From NCBI GenBank assembly GCA_022606425.2, contig JAHDVF020000211.1, positions 1,736,001 through 1,800,000 of the forward strand: a stretch of 64,000 nucleotides of DNA, written 5' to 3'. Made by a program: the position numbers and the translations under genes. The DNA is from Lepidostoma basale. Lineage: Eukaryota; Arthropoda; Insecta; Trichoptera; Lepidostomatidae. How positions within the stretch are numbered: position 1 is the stretch's first letter; every line of letters begins with the position of its first letter. Shown here in pieces: positions 1-10,440 of this stretch. The notes under the pieces were generated by a model. It saw only the letters and a program-made list of their open reading frames with translations. It was not told the origin of the DNA and did not search any database.

Positions 1-91
1 CTAAATATTTTTACTCAAAAAGTTTGTTCTCTATCCATAGGGTGTATCTAATGGCACATCAGCAAAAAAACATACATTTACCGAGGGAATT
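1..91 (+). other. Intron end and 5' leader of terminal exon of TMEM169-like gene
   Basis: A pyrimidine-rich tract runs into a CATAG acceptor at 36-40, so the exon probably begins at 41. The ATG at 92 follows 51 nt of leader in this exon. Upstream non-coding exons, if any, lie outside the window. Confidence 0.55.
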
Positions 92-1258
92 ATGGAACAT
101 CATAAAATGAGCGGAACAGGCTTGACTCGCACTAATGGAATAAAAAATCATACGATTATGGATTTGCCAATGATTCCAGACGATGACGATGAAAAATATG
201 ATCCATCCCCGACACATATTGAAAAAGAGCCCTTTTGTGATAGGCCTCAGAGTCTTCACAAGAACGGTTATCAACAACTTAACTTAAATCTGCACAGCAG
301 CAGGGAAATTGTGGATCTTTCACCAATTTATGAAAACTCGTCTGACGCTTGTTCCAGCCACGATGATGTGCGCAGCTCCAACAACGAAATGTTGTTGCAG
401 AAAAACAATAAAATAAACACAGATGATATCAATGACAGTAATACGCCGACTCCGTATAATCTGTCTCAAACGCATTCCGAAAGCAGTCTGGATATGGGGT
501 CTATTTCTGAAGGCCCTTATAAGAATAGTGGAAAAAAGTTAAGGATGAAAGTAAATATTGCGTCCGATTCAAATACGAACGAAGAATTTATTGATACAGA
601 AGCATCTGCCTTAAAATGTGATTCAGAAACTTCGGGATCTCCGGAAAGATCCGTGATGAGTAGTTCTACAGATGGATACTTGACCATGACGGGCACCATC
701 AAGAGAGGGAAAAAAAAGGGTCAGAATATTGATGTAAAGTTGAACATTTCACGAGAGGAGCTTGAGGTATTGGAAGCAGCAATTGTGGCAAAGGAGAACA
801 GCAAAGCTCAGCAGTGGTGTACTTGCTCCCTGACATATGGTCTCCACATCATGGTTTGGTCGTTTATCTGTATGCCATTTATAATGATCATTTCTGGGGT
901 GTACTCTTTCTATATTGGTACCCTCACGTGGTACAATATATTTACTTATGTAAGCGAAGGAAAGAGTATTTGTAAAAGAATTTTTATATCTCCATTTGTT
1001 ATACTGTTTTATCCATTTTTGATATTCCTGTTTACTCTAGGTGTAAGTCTATATGCAGGGATAGCACAGCTCACGTGCTGTGCTGGAGGGTGGTGGAAGG
1101 AAGTGTGCGATTTAGAAAAAGGGTTTTATGGATGGTTCTGTGGGCTGCTGCATCTGTCTGATTGCAGTCCATACGAGGTAGTGATTTTGACTGATTTAAA
1201 AGTGGTTGAGAACACTGACATGAGGGGACATTCCTCGACTGAAGATATTTCCATATAA
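92..1258 (+). CDS. Transmembrane protein 169-like protein
   Basis: This uninterrupted 388-codon frame encodes a two-pass membrane protein of unknown biochemical role. The first ~190 residues are polar, acidic and Ser/Asn-rich, probably disordered. They are followed by the family's conserved block around residues 195-235 (DGYLTMTGTIKRGKKKGQ, then a charged helix). Two long hydrophobic segments lie at about 252-277 and 297-325, joined by a short loop with a KSICKR basic stretch. The C-terminal part (about 330-372) is Cys/Trp-rich. I assign TMEM169 from the TGTIKRGKKKGQ block plus the paired membrane segments near the C terminus. It is somewhat longer than I recall for vertebrate TMEM169 because of the N-terminal polar part. 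The whole coding region appears to sit in one exon, and the start is the first in-frame ATG after the acceptor. Confidence in the family is good. Function is not known from sequence. Confidence 0.82.
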   Translation: MEHHKMSGTGLTRTNGIKNHTIMDLPMIPDDDDEKYDPSPTHIEKEPFCDRPQSLHKNGYQQLNLNLHSSREIVDLSPIYENSSDACSSHDDVRSSNNEMLLQKNNKINTDDINDSNTPTPYNLSQTHSESSLDMGSISEGPYKNSGKKLRMKVNIASDSNTNEEFIDTEASALKCDSETSGSPERSVMSSSTDGYLTMTGTIKRGKKKGQNIDVKLNISREELEVLEAAIVAKENSKAQQWCTCSLTYGLHIMVWSFICMPFIMIISGVYSFYIGTLTWYNIFTYVSEGKSICKRIFISPFVILFYPFLIFLFTLGVSLYAGIAQLTCCAGGWWKEVCDLEKGFYGWFCGLLHLSDCSPYEVVILTDLKVVENTDMRGHSSTEDISI

Positions 1259-2300
1259 TAACAAATAAGAATTTTATATATCTTACTGGGGCCACCGGTA
1301 GTATATCATTCCAGCATCCATCATCATATCTTCAACAATTATTTGCTATTTGATGCAATTAGTATGCGCATAAAATCCTAGTCATTGTTGCTTGCTAAAT
1401 TAATACATACGTAGTTTATAATTATTTTAGTAAAACAGAAAAAGTCTTGTTTATCAATAAAATATTTATTTTATGAACAATTGTACCTAATTTTCGAAAC
1501 TAGTCAGTAATTATTTATATAGTAGATATTTAAATTACAGAATTTTGAGGTTTATGAAGATGTTAGTTCCATACTGCATGTTAAAATAAAAATAAAATAA
1601 ATAGTTCCCAGATGTTTTAGCATGGTGCCAAGTGTGTTACAATGCTGCAGAATTAATCAGATAAGTACCAATTTAACATAATTTAGAGAATGTCGACATG
1701 TAACAGAATGAAAACACATGTAGCTTTGTAGTTCAGAGTGAAGTTAGAGTGTAAGCAAGTCTTTTTGCCTTTTTATAAATTAAATTTATAGAAATAAGCA
1801 GCTTTTTGTATACAATTTGTAACGTATTTTAAGATTTTATCATGTTTGTAATGATGACGAGACATTCTTTTATTAATGATTTTTGAAATTTAAGTAGAGA
1901 ATTGGAAATATCCCAGGACATGTGTAATGAACCTATCAATTTGGTTATTAATTATACTCTCCATTTGATATGTAGTTGTCACATGTTATTCAATGTGGTA
2001 ATACTCATATATACCACATAAAGACTGATATTTTCGTAGTCTTTTCTATGTGTATTCCACTGTAATTTAATAAAATATACAAGAACATTAATACGTTTAT
2101 TTAATACTTATCATATTAGATCTCCCCACATAAATTAGTATTAAACTTTTACCCATAGATGTGATTTTTACTGCCATATGCTCGCATGTATGGAAATCCT
2201 TATTTCTGTATGTATGATTTGCAGTGCATCAATGGTTAAAAAACAAATCCAGTGTTTTTGATAATAGTGAATAAAAAATAACTACCCGAATAAACTGTTC
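1259..2300 (+). other. Probable 3' UTR and intergenic DNA downstream of TMEM169-like gene
   Basis: AT-rich DNA without coding potential. AATAAA signals occur at 1456-1461, in a cluster near 1584-1600, at 2069-2074 and at 2270-2275, so alternative 3' ends are possible. I see no repeats that match the rest of the window. Confidence 0.45.
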
Positions 2301-2462
2301 TTGCTGTATAGAGAGGTAAGTATAAAAACAAGTTATAGATGCAAAAAATACTTTAATTTCCTATTAAATTTAATTATATTTACAAACAAAGCTTAGGATT
2401 TCTACAAATTAGGGCTAATAACATTTCAACAAACTGTATTTATTAAATTCTCACTGAAATGA

Positions 2463-2849
2463 CTATGAAGGTTCCTTTGGAGGTTCTTTGCTTGTGTCGG
2501 ATTCACTTGAATGCTTTAATTCCTGATCCAAACGTTCTTTAGCTCTAACAACTTTAGATTGCAGGTAAAAGGAACCACCTTTGCTCTTATCATTTGCGTT
2601 AAATAGATAGTCGTAACTTTTTTTAATGTCTTCTGGATTTATTTGAGAAACGTTAAGTATTTGTTGGGCTTCTTCTATTGACAGTCCGGTGGCCGCATTT
2701 GCTGCAGCCCTTTTAGCTCCTTCTCTTCCACCGCCAGCTCTTTTAGCAGCTTCCTGTGATGCTGCGATTTCTTGCTTGAGGGCTCTTGCGAAGGCTCGCC
2801 CGACAACTTGGGTACCCAATACAATAATTTGAGCAATATATTTTGCCAT
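2463..2849 (-). CDS. blp: Mitochondrial import motor subunit PAM16/TIM16 (Magmas, black pearl)
   Basis: An intact 128-codon gene on the minus strand without introns. The product is the J-like subunit of the presequence translocase-associated motor (PAM) on the matrix side of the inner membrane. It pairs with the J-protein PAM18/TIM14 and restrains its stimulation of mtHsp70. Residues 1-27 ([20 protein letters not shown]...) are the hydrophobic, positively charged N terminus typical of the family. Residues about 55-112 form the J-like domain ([12 protein letters not shown], then [41 protein letters not shown]), which lacks the HPD tripeptide of true J-proteins, as expected. The tail is acidic and Pro/Lys-rich. 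A TTTATT (AATAAA on the minus strand) at 2439-2444 lies about 20 nt past the stop. The gene is divergent from HSD17B10. Confidence 0.95.
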   Translation of the reverse strand: MAKYIAQIIVLGTQVVGRAFARALKQEIAASQEAAKRAGGGREGAKRAAANAATGLSIEEAQQILNVSQINPEDIKKSYDYLFNANDKSKGGSFYLQSKVVRAKERLDQELKHSSESDTSKEPPKEPS

Positions 2850-3131
2850 AATGGCAACTATGTTAGTAATTTTTAGAAATATATATAAATTACATCACTT
2901 AAAATCACGCTAGATATTTATCGGCCTAGTAAAACTTCAAACACATAACCTAAATGTTTCAATGACATTCGGTGCTGCCGTATAAAAAAATTATCGAAGC
3001 TCAGATAACACATCTTCGTTTATTGGTAACATTGAAGAGTTGTCATATTTTTTGTGACTTTTTCTATGATAAGATAAATAATCAGCGGCTTTTTAGGTTA
3101 TATCACGAGTATTCAAAATAAAAACACAAAA
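2850..3131. promoter_or_regulatory. Shared upstream region between PAM16 and HSD17B10
   Basis: Only 282 bp separate the two start codons. Both genes must start transcription within it or very near it, which makes it a candidate bidirectional promoter for two mitochondrial genes. I see no clear TATA box that can be told apart from the AT-rich background. The assignment is from spacing, not from a motif. Confidence 0.55.
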
Positions 3132-6100
3132 ATGGCAAAGGTTTTTATTATTTTTTAAATTAATGAAAATTTACTGTAACATTTGTAGATAATTGAATTG
3201 AATATTAATCTTGTTGTTTCAGTGTATGGTTAGTCTAGTGACCGGTGGGGTGTCCGGCTTAGGAAAAGCTACAGTGGAAAGGCTAATCAAATTAGGAGGA
3301 AAAGTCGTATGCTGTGATGTCCAAGAATCCAAAGGAATTGAATTGCAGAAAGAATACGGCGATGATATGATTTTTGTTCGTGCAAATGTAAGCGAGTTGT
3401 TAATTTAATTATTAGTTTTAACGAGAGCTACGAAGATTTACCAATTAAAATCATTACATTGGCTTTTATTAGAATCATGAAATTTTTTTTTGCTAACTAA
3501 TTTACCATAAAAGTATTTACTAAAAGTGCATATCGCGAGGAGTACTACTCTTTTATTTCCTGACATTCTGCAAATCTGAGATATGAATTTTGTTTTTGAT
3601 ATTTATGTTGGATGTATATTTAAATGTTTATTATCTAATAGATTCGAATGAAGTACGGAGTCGAGGAAAACATTACATGACCAAATAAATCAAATTTTAT
3701 TGGTCAACCGTGTTAGAAGTATGAAAGTTTAGAGATTTTTCAGGATAGATAGTGTGACAGTCCATTCTGTTTGCTTATCCGTCTGGAGAAACGGCGTGAT
3801 GTTTTTTTTTTTGATGGCCAAGCCATAGAGGGCTCCCTCCGCTTACCCAAAGCTGTTATAGGCGCAGCGGCGCCTTTCGTCAGCTTCACTCGTGCACTCC
3901 CTAGGCCCGTCCCCCGTCCATGCGGGACTTACGTTAAATAATAATAATATATGTATATTTGCAACCAAGGGGGACCCAGACCACATTTAAGCTACGCCAC
4001 TCTCCCTCGATGCCTGCCGTACACACATAGAAAAACAATAGCAAAAGAAAATACACAATTGATACATAAATATAATAAAGATGGTTTTGTTGTTATGGTA
4101 TTGATATTTGATTTATTTATGTATTATTTTTTCTTTTCAGATTTGTTCTGAAAGTGATGTGAACAATGTGTTACAGTTAGCCAGGGATAAATTTGGCCGG
4201 CTCGACAATGTCATAAACTGTGCAGGCATTGCAAAGGCTTTCCAGACTTATAATTTTAATAAACGTACATCACACAATTTATCAGATTTTGAGCATATTA
4301 TAACAGTAAGAAATATTTGTAATTATATATGTTAACCTGTTAACCGGGTATGTTGAGATGTACCAAGAACTTGGTCTAGTTCTTGGTACTAGACCAAGTT
4401 CTTGGTACTTGGTCTAGTACTAAGAAATCAACAGTTGTGGTTATGATGAAATATTTCGCCAAGACGTTTATAATATTGACTTCTAATGGGGATGACGATC
4501 TATGGCTTATATTTTTACGTACAATATATAAAATACTCGTACATCTAGGCACCAAGTAGCATGGACTCACTGCGTGTTTTTATTGCATTTGACTTAATAT
4601 TTTGCAAAAAAAATTACCCGTTTAACGGGTTAACTTGTCTCTCCCAGTTATGAGGTATGAAAACCACACACTTTGAAAATGATAAATTAATAAATAAAAC
4701 ACTCTAAATATGTATGTCGGTGAAATTTATCAGGGAGCGTATTCAGTGGAGGTACTCCCATAAAAGCCCAGAAGCCCGGCTTGTGTAAGAAATTTTGAAT
4801 GAAAACCTCTTCTGGTTTACAGAGGTTCAGCTCTTGTGGCTTTTCTTCTTCTTACGTCTGAAGGGAACATTGTTTGAAAGTGATTTGGTGGGTAGTTGGT
4901 TTATGCGGGGGCATGATTACTTAGATTTGGGTGTTTTGATTCAAATTTCTTACGTAAGCCGGGCTTCTGGGCTTCTATGGGAGTACCGGCACTGAGTGTA
5001 TTAGGATTAAGAATCCATAAAATTTCATAAATGGGTGTTTTTGTAAAATATACAAGTATAAACAAACCTTTTGCTTAAGTGATAAATATAAAGCACAATT
5101 TAGATTTCTGCTATTTTTCTAGGCTTATCTTAAATTATTATTTAAAAAAAAAACACTTTTGACACAACTTTATTTTTATTTTTTTTAGGTCAATACCATT
5201 GGCACATTTAATGTGGTAAGACTGGCGGCTGGTTTGATAGGTGAGAATGAGCCAAATGAAGACGGACAACGTGGTGTTATAATCAACACGTCGTGTGTGT
5301 CAGCATTTGATGGTCAAATCGGACAAGCTGCATATGCAGCTTCCAAGGCCGCAGTTGCTGGTATGACCCTACCCTTAGCCCGAGACCTTTCCAAGCAAGG
5401 TATAAGGGTCATGACTATAGCGCCAGGTTAAACACTTAAATTAAATCTCTAGTCAATTAAATTATAATATGTCACAAAGTTATAATTATTATAATATTAC
5501 ATTAAAAAAAAAAAAAATTAAAAACACTTTTCTACTTGTTTTTGAACCACTTTATTTTTGTTTTATCAAACCAACCAGTTTCATTCCCACCAGAGCTTTG
5601 TCAGGGTTATGAAACAAACAGTCAGTTTGTTTTGTAACCCTGACGAAGCTCCGGCGGGAGCGAAACCAGTTGGTTTGATAAATCAAAAATAAAGTGGTTT
5701 AAAAAGAAGAAAATAAAATTTAGATCAACTTAAGGCGTTTCCACTGTGGAATTACATAATGACAAATTATTTATAAATTAAAACACTTTTTTCCACTTTT
5801 GAGTTTATTTTTCTCGACATGTTTCGAAGGCTTTACACCTTCATCATCGGGAGAACGATATAAACTGACATGTCCAGAAAAGTTGAAAATTGTTTGAAAA
5901 TTATCTTTTATAATGCCACACCACAAATTAAGTGCTCCATTTAAAAATACATATAATAATATCAGAATTTTATATGTTCTGTTTTTGTTTTTACAGGTTT
6001 ATTTGACACTGAAATTCTTTCATTCCTACCTGAACGGATTAAATTATTTCTTCAGAAGATGATCTTGTCTCCTCAGCGAATGGGCAAGCCCGAGGAATAT

Positions 6101-6187
6101 GCACAGTTGGTGACCAGCATCTTGGACAACCCTTCCCTTAATGGGGAAGTTATAAGATTGGATGGTGGAATGAGACTTGTTTTATAG
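3132..6187 (+). CDS. scu: 3-hydroxyacyl-CoA dehydrogenase type 2 (HSD17B10/scully), five exons
   Basis: Mitochondrial short-chain dehydrogenase of isoleucine and fatty-acid breakdown; its human counterpart is also a subunit of mitochondrial RNase P. Coding exons by GT/AG borders: 3132-3140, 3223-3387, 4141-4305, 5189-5426, 5997-6187. Together they give 768 nt, or 255 residues plus stop, the same length as I recall for fly scully. Visible motifs: Rossmann TGGVSGLG at about 10-17, NCAG in exon 3, and active-site YAASK at 162-166 (Tyr162, Lys166). The usual catalytic Ser, 13 residues before the Tyr, is Cys149 here (NTSCVSAF). The [13 protein letters not shown] and [12 protein letters not shown] insertions are typical of type-2 HADH. 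The tiny first coding exon (Met-Ala-Lys) is inferred from a donor after AAG and the matching frame. AATAAA at 6218-6223 is a likely poly(A) signal. Confidence 0.93.
3650..3806 (+). repeat. LINE-A 3' fragment in HSD17B10 intron 2
   Basis: Degenerate copy of the commonest repeat of the window, recognised by the GAGTCGAGGAAAAC block and the terminal GGAGAAACGGCGTGATG. No coding potential remains. Confidence 0.6.
3810..3945. repeat. Unassigned GC-richer repeat fragment in intron 2
   Basis: A block far richer in GC than the intron around it, ending in a short AAT run, follows the LINE-A fragment directly. The sharp composition change and the simple tail suggest a truncated retroelement. The family is not recognised. 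Confidence 0.3.
4336..4629. mobile_element. piggyBac-like MITE in HSD17B10 intron 3
   Basis: The element is bounded by TTAA at 4332-4335 and 4630-4633. It has inverted termini CCTGTTAACCGGGTA (left) and, read from the right end, CCCGTTAAACGGGTA, matching at 13 of 15 positions. TTAA duplication is the hallmark of piggyBac. About 294 bp with no transposase. Inside the left part (4370-4425) is a nested palindrome built from repeated TTGGTACT / CTAGACCAAG units. Confidence 0.7.
4744..4994. mobile_element. hAT-like MITE, copy 1 (intron 3)
   Basis: A 251 bp element with inverted repeats of about 55 bp beginning CAGTGG. It is flanked by 8-bp repeats AGCGTATT (4736-4743) and AGTGTATT (4995-5002), one mismatch. 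An 8-bp duplication plus CAGTG ends point to the hAT superfamily. A second copy is at 21183-21432. No coding capacity. Confidence 0.8.
5535..5710. repeat. Inverted pair of hammerhead-like repeats in intron 4
   Basis: A palindromic repeat whose right arm holds a near-perfect hammerhead-like motif (5636-5675, separate entry). Its left arm (about 5565-5615) is a decayed copy on the other strand. The outer flanks share AAAGTGG / CCACTTT. It is probably a fragment of a Penelope-like element terminus. Confidence 0.55.
5636..5675 (+). ncRNA. Hammerhead ribozyme-like motif
   Basis: Stem I AACC (5636-5639) / GGTT (5672-5675). Core box CTGACGA (5640-5646), one extra A (5647), stem II GCTCC (5648-5652) / GGAGC (5657-5661) closing a GGCG loop, core box GAAAC (5662-5666), two-base loop CA, then GTT (5669-5671) ahead of the predicted cleavage point. 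All invariant core bases of a type I hammerhead are present. The extra base before stem II is unusual. Activity is unknown. Confidence 0.65.
5811..5855 (-). ncRNA. Hammerhead ribozyme-like motif, TTCTC family
   Basis: Read on the minus strand: stem I TTCTC/GAGAA, core box CCGATGA (U4 replaced by C), one extra T, stem II GAAGG/CCTTC with a 7-base loop, GAAAC, AT, GTC. Related, more decayed copies lie at 14515, 23860-23965, 33440-33480, 43429-43472 and 56635-56720. Confidence 0.5.
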
Positions 6188-6239
6188 AAAAAAACAAATA
6201 TTTTAGATTGTTCTTACAATAAACAGTTTTTATTTTAAA

Positions 6240-7560
6240 TATAATGGGATTGAAACTCACATCCACCAGTTGAATGATCAATGGGACTGAAACTTGTAAT
6301 TGTTTTTATTAATGAAATCAGGTTGTAAATATATTATTAAGTTAATAAAATAACGTTTTTATAATTTCTCTAACACTCATTGTGCGACTGGCTTCATTTG
6401 CAGTAATAAAATATTGGTTCTACTTGCGGCTATATTCTGACTACATTTGCAGCTCAGACAGATAGTCCCTGACCATGGTAATACTGCCTACAATTCACTA
6501 GTTAAAGTAAAGGAACTTAAGTTAAAAGGTTTATAAGATACATTTAAATATGAGTCAGTTGCAGTTTTGAAGATGTTTTTTTCTGACTGCAGATGTAACT
6601 AGCTGCACTTTAGGGGTTAAATAGAAGCAAATGAGTTTCCAGTACTATTAGATTTAAGGAACAGTTTTACACTATGCCGTTTTGAATGTTTTCTACATTA
6701 TTTGCTATCTGTTATTATTTGTATCCAAAGGAAGTTGCTATAATCATTTAAAAAAATATATACATATACGAGTATGCATAACAAGGTGATTTTATTTGAA
6801 ATATAAAAAAATAAATCCTTATCAAGTATGCAGAAGTTTTTTGCATTATATTTTTGAATGATGAAATATCTTGATACAATATTTGTTGACTGTTTTTTGC
6901 AAAGTACATTTATACACATTTTTTTTGATAACACTTGTGTATGGAAAGATCTGAAAAATTCGATATTTACAATTTAATAAAAATACTATGTTCCAATTTT
7001 TTTCTGACCCTTAATGAGCTTAAAATTCAATATAGTTTTCAAGTTTACTAATTACAGAAATATCAAAATTGTTTTTTTTTAGTTCGTTGGTAAGTACAAG
7101 TGTATCTGACTGGCTTGAGATGTTGTTGTGTTGTGTACATAATTTTAGGCTTTTGAAAATGGATACATATAATTATTACATATATATAAATACGAATTTG
7201 AAACAATTGAAAGCTGGTGTTGAGTGGTTAAAACATAAAAGAAAGAAAAAGAGAAATAACAGGTGGTATCTTTAGTGTGACGTTTGAACTACACTACAAT
7301 ATTCAATCATGTTGCACCTTTGCACAGTTATCGGCCTTTATGTTTAACACCAATTGGGATAAAAAACTCATTTCAGACTTTTTTTGTGAAATGAAATATT
7401 TTATGTTCAGAATTCAGAAAGTCTTGTTTCGTTTTGTTTAGTTTTTAGTAGCCAAAATTTTGTTTAGTTTTTTTTTTAATAAACGACCTCACAGGAAATA
7501 AGTTTTGTTACGGGTAGCAAAGTGAATGGAGCTTTAAACATAGTTATTAGAAATTATAAT
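6240..7560. other. Intergenic AT-rich DNA
   Basis: Downstream of HSD17B10. Only short chance frames occur, and I see no repeat family shared with the rest of the window and no RNA gene. Confidence 0.4.
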
Positions 7561-8056
7561 CTGTCAATGAAAATGAAATGGCTGTGCACAATGGAGTTTT
7601 AGTTTCTACCCTTATGTATGGAAACGAAAGATATGAGCAGAATAAATGTGGTAAACATGACCTTAGTCATATGTGTAGTAAAACGATGTATGACAATTAA
7701 AATACTGATATCAGGAAGGAATGAAGAACAGAGGAAAGTATTATGAACAAAATTGTGAAAGGATCATTGCGATGGTTTGGACATATGGAATTCATGGATT
7801 TAGAATGAATGGGTAAGAAAGAATATGTTAATTTAGTAAGTGAAGTATGAGTCAAGAAAGACCTAGGAAAACATGGGTTGACCAAATTAATACAATTTTA
7901 AAGGTCTCTAATGTTAACAAGATGTCTGAAGAATCGACGTGTGTGTATGAGTCGCCGTATGAATGCGGAGGAATCTAGAGAGGTGTGTCAGGATAGAATA
8001 GTGTGGTTGTCCATTCCTCTGCTTACCTTTCCGGGAAAACGGCGTAATGTTTTGTT
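7560..8056 (+). repeat. LINE-A 3' fragment, decayed
   Basis: Recognisable from the block coding for a GxxLVSTLMYGNE-like peptide, then the WFGHME-like block near 7770, to the terminal GGAAAACGGCGTAATG. Several frameshifts and stops. It ends without the (TTAG)n tail. Confidence 0.6.
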
Positions 8057-8214
8057 GTTGTTCCTGAAATCTTAAGAGTTTTTGGTTAAAAAAGTTTATT
8101 GCAATTTTGTTAAAATTACTATAATTTTTGTAATACGATTAAAATTAAAAATATGATGTGATTAAAAAAATTATGATCTCTTATAAGAATGTGTGGTAAA
8201 TCTGTAGGTATATG

Positions 8215-8572
8215 ATAGATTCAAATGTAAATATAAGAAGTTAATGCAGTGTAAACGAAAGTGTTATGAACAAAATAATGAAAGGGTTAAGGTGGTTCGG
8301 TACTTGGAAAGATTGAATGAAGAAAGAATGGCAAAAAATATATTTAAACGACGTGAACGGACCTAGAAACAGAAGTAGACTGAGGAAAACGTAGCACGAT
8401 CAAATAAATCAAATATTAAATGTTGGTCACGCGAGCAATCGGAGAAATCGACGTGCATGCATGACACGATGTATGAATGTAGAGGAAGATAGATAAGTAT
8501 GTCAGAAAATAACAGTATGGCGGTCCATTCTTTCTGCCTACCCCTTCGTGGTAGGCAGACGGCGTGATTAAA
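8215..8572 (+). repeat. LINE-A 3' fragment
   Basis: Starts inside the peptide block before the FGxxER motif and runs to GGCAGACGGCGTGATT. It is followed at once by an opposite-strand copy, making an imperfect palindrome about 530 bp long. Confidence 0.6.
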
Positions 8573-8579
8573 ACTAACT

Positions 8580-8745
8580 AACTCACCATCACGCAATCTC
8601 CCCGAAGGGGTAGGTAGAAATAATGAATCGAAACACTGTTTGTTCCTGACATTATTTTCTCACTTCATCAACATTCATACATCGTGTCATGTACGCACAT
8701 CGATTTCTCCGACTCTTCACGTGGCCGACATTCAATATTTAATTT
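8580..8745 (-). repeat. LINE-A 3' fragment, inverted
   Basis: Begins with the reverse complement of the LINE-A terminus (CATCACGCAATCTCCCCGAA) and continues through the Cys/Arg-rich C-terminal block. Confidence 0.55.
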
Positions 8746-8749
8746 TTAT

Positions 8750-8935
8750 TATTATTATTTTCCTTTTCTTGTAAACAACAGGTCGTTTGAACTGTATACA
8801 ATTTATTTTAGCTATTATATAGATTCTGTAGCCAATCTATCGTCATTTTTTTCGTTTTTTAATTTTTTTCGTCATTTTTTTTTAATTTTTTTCGTTTTTT
8901 AATTTTTTTTTCATTTTTTTCGTCATTTCATTGTC
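8750..8935. repeat. T-rich low-complexity tract
   Basis: Repeated TTTTTCGTTTTTTAATT units at 8850-8930, next to the SINE 3' end on the minus strand. Probably the expanded A-rich tail of that SINE or slippage beside it. Confidence 0.5.
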
Positions 8936-9060
8936 ACGAGAATTCTACACCATACCAAAGACCGTGTGACAATCACACTGCCATCGCCGGGAATCGAACC
9001 CGGGACCTTCGGTATGGAAGTCAGAACTCTTACCACTCTGCCACGAAGGTCGACAAATTT
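8935..9060 (-). repeat. tRNA-derived SINE
   Basis: On the minus strand it begins CGACCTTCGTGGCAGAGTGG, a good Pol III A box, and has a B box GGGTTCGATTCC. It then carries a non-tRNA body ending in the GTAGAATTCTCGTGACAAT region. The same family is on the plus strand at 19978-20155. The head resembles a tRNA but the acceptor arms do not pair as in a real gene. Confidence 0.75.
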
Positions 9061-9145
9061 GATCGGTCCTTGATTTTCCTCTATTTCTAGTTCCGTTTAC
9101 TTGGTTAACATATACTTTATTTTTAATTCTGAATGAAATAATATT

Positions 9146-9418
9146 AATTAATTGTATCTCAATAGAGACGAAGATGTAAATTGTTTTCTGGGAACAGAAT
9201 ATGGTGGCCGAGGCGCTTACAGGAGTTAACACCTGTCATTGGTTGGGTTGAGCGATCGCTTTATGTTTAACAACATTCCCATTCCGCACTTCTTACGACC
9301 ACCACGTCTGCCAATTTTTTGGAAGATGTATATATGCGCCTCGGAAGCGCCTCGGCCACCATATTCTGTTCCCAGAAAACAATTTACATATTCGTCTCTA
9401 TTGAGATACAATTATTAA
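9146..9418. mobile_element. Foldback element with ~70 bp inverted repeats
   Basis: Left arm about 9148-9215 and right arm about 9345-9413 are inverted copies (ATTGTATCTCAATAGAGACG ... and its complement), ending near GGTGGCCGAGGCGC. The centre codes for nothing. A half copy with the same centre and right arm is at 16740-16920. Family not identified. Confidence 0.65.
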
Positions 9419-9429
9419 TCCTTATAAAA

Positions 9430-10185
9430 AAAAATTATCCGCAATGGGCAAAATACAGTATTTGTTTACAAGAATTTGCATACATTCAAAATGTTGAAAT
9501 AATATGAAGTTACATTAAAAGAAGATCTATAAAAATAAGGAGAAGATGAAGGAAGTTACATTTGTATTTTTTTTTAAATTCTGTGTATATTTTTAGAAAA
9601 GATAAACAATAAAATGAAACGCGTCCATGTGCGAGTAGAATTACTGAATAAATAAATAGATAGGTAGGTACCTACACTATGTGATATTTGAATACAGGCG
9701 CTATATCGCAGATTCCTCAGCGGAGTTCCATAAATATCTTTTATCCTCCGGCAGGGACGGCCTGCATCTTATGCGATCATTATTTTTATCAATTGGGAGA
9801 TACTAAATATGTTGAAAAAACGGACGCCTCGCGCCCCGCTGCGCTTGTCCACCGCTTGTGCCGGAAAATAAATACGGCCTTTTATTCCTGCCAGCCATCC
9901 ATAGAAGCAGCGCGCCGGTCACAATGGAGTATGAAATATGGCCGACATGGAATGCTATTCGAAATTTGAAATATGCACGCGGCCTGTGTGACCGCGGAGA
10001 CAAGACACGACCAGGGGACTTATGAAGAGTACCTACCCACCTTTCGGTTTTATTATTTATTTTATTACTTAAAAACTTTAATCCCCTGAAGAGGGTAAAC
10101 CCTGGCGGTGGATAACACTATTAACCGGGTTTATGAATCCATAAAAATGTAATTAATAATACTGTTGTGATATATTTGTATTCTT
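9430..10185. other. Unassigned intergenic DNA
   Basis: The stretch 9690-10030 is much richer in GC than its surroundings and has short open frames on both strands, but I recognise no protein in either. It may be an old mobile-element fragment. Confidence 0.3.
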
Positions 10186-10189
10186 CTTC

Positions 10190-10440
10190 TTCTTATCAAC
10201 CGTTTTCTCGTCCACCGTTGAACGTAGGCCTCTCCCAAAGCATGCAACTATCCCCTATCCACTGCCACTCTCATCTATTTACATCCAGCAATACTTAGGG
10301 GACGCCCAACTCCACGGAATCCTGTGCGCTGTGTCCACTCCAGAACCCATCTTCCCCATCGGCTGTCGGTTCTCCGACAAATATGGCCAGCCCACCGCCA
10401 CTTTAGTCCGCATACCGTCAGAGCTTCAACCAATGGGGAT
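10190..10440 (-). repeat. LINE-C 3' end (RWAGHICRR family)
   Basis: The minus strand encodes a LKWRWAGHICRRTDSRWGRWVLEW block, the C-terminal peptide typical of several insect non-LTR retrotransposons, then ends in an AAGAAGAAG tail. 5'-truncated; frame partly broken. Confidence 0.65.

Noticed and set aside
2675..2857. 60-codon minus-strand frame overlapping PAM16
   Set aside because: Out-of-frame shadow of the PAM16 gene.
8935..9060. Functional tRNA gene on the minus strand (also 19978-20052 on the plus strand)
   Set aside because: A and B boxes are good, but the acceptor arm does not pair properly and both heads are fused to the same non-tRNA body, so they are SINEs.
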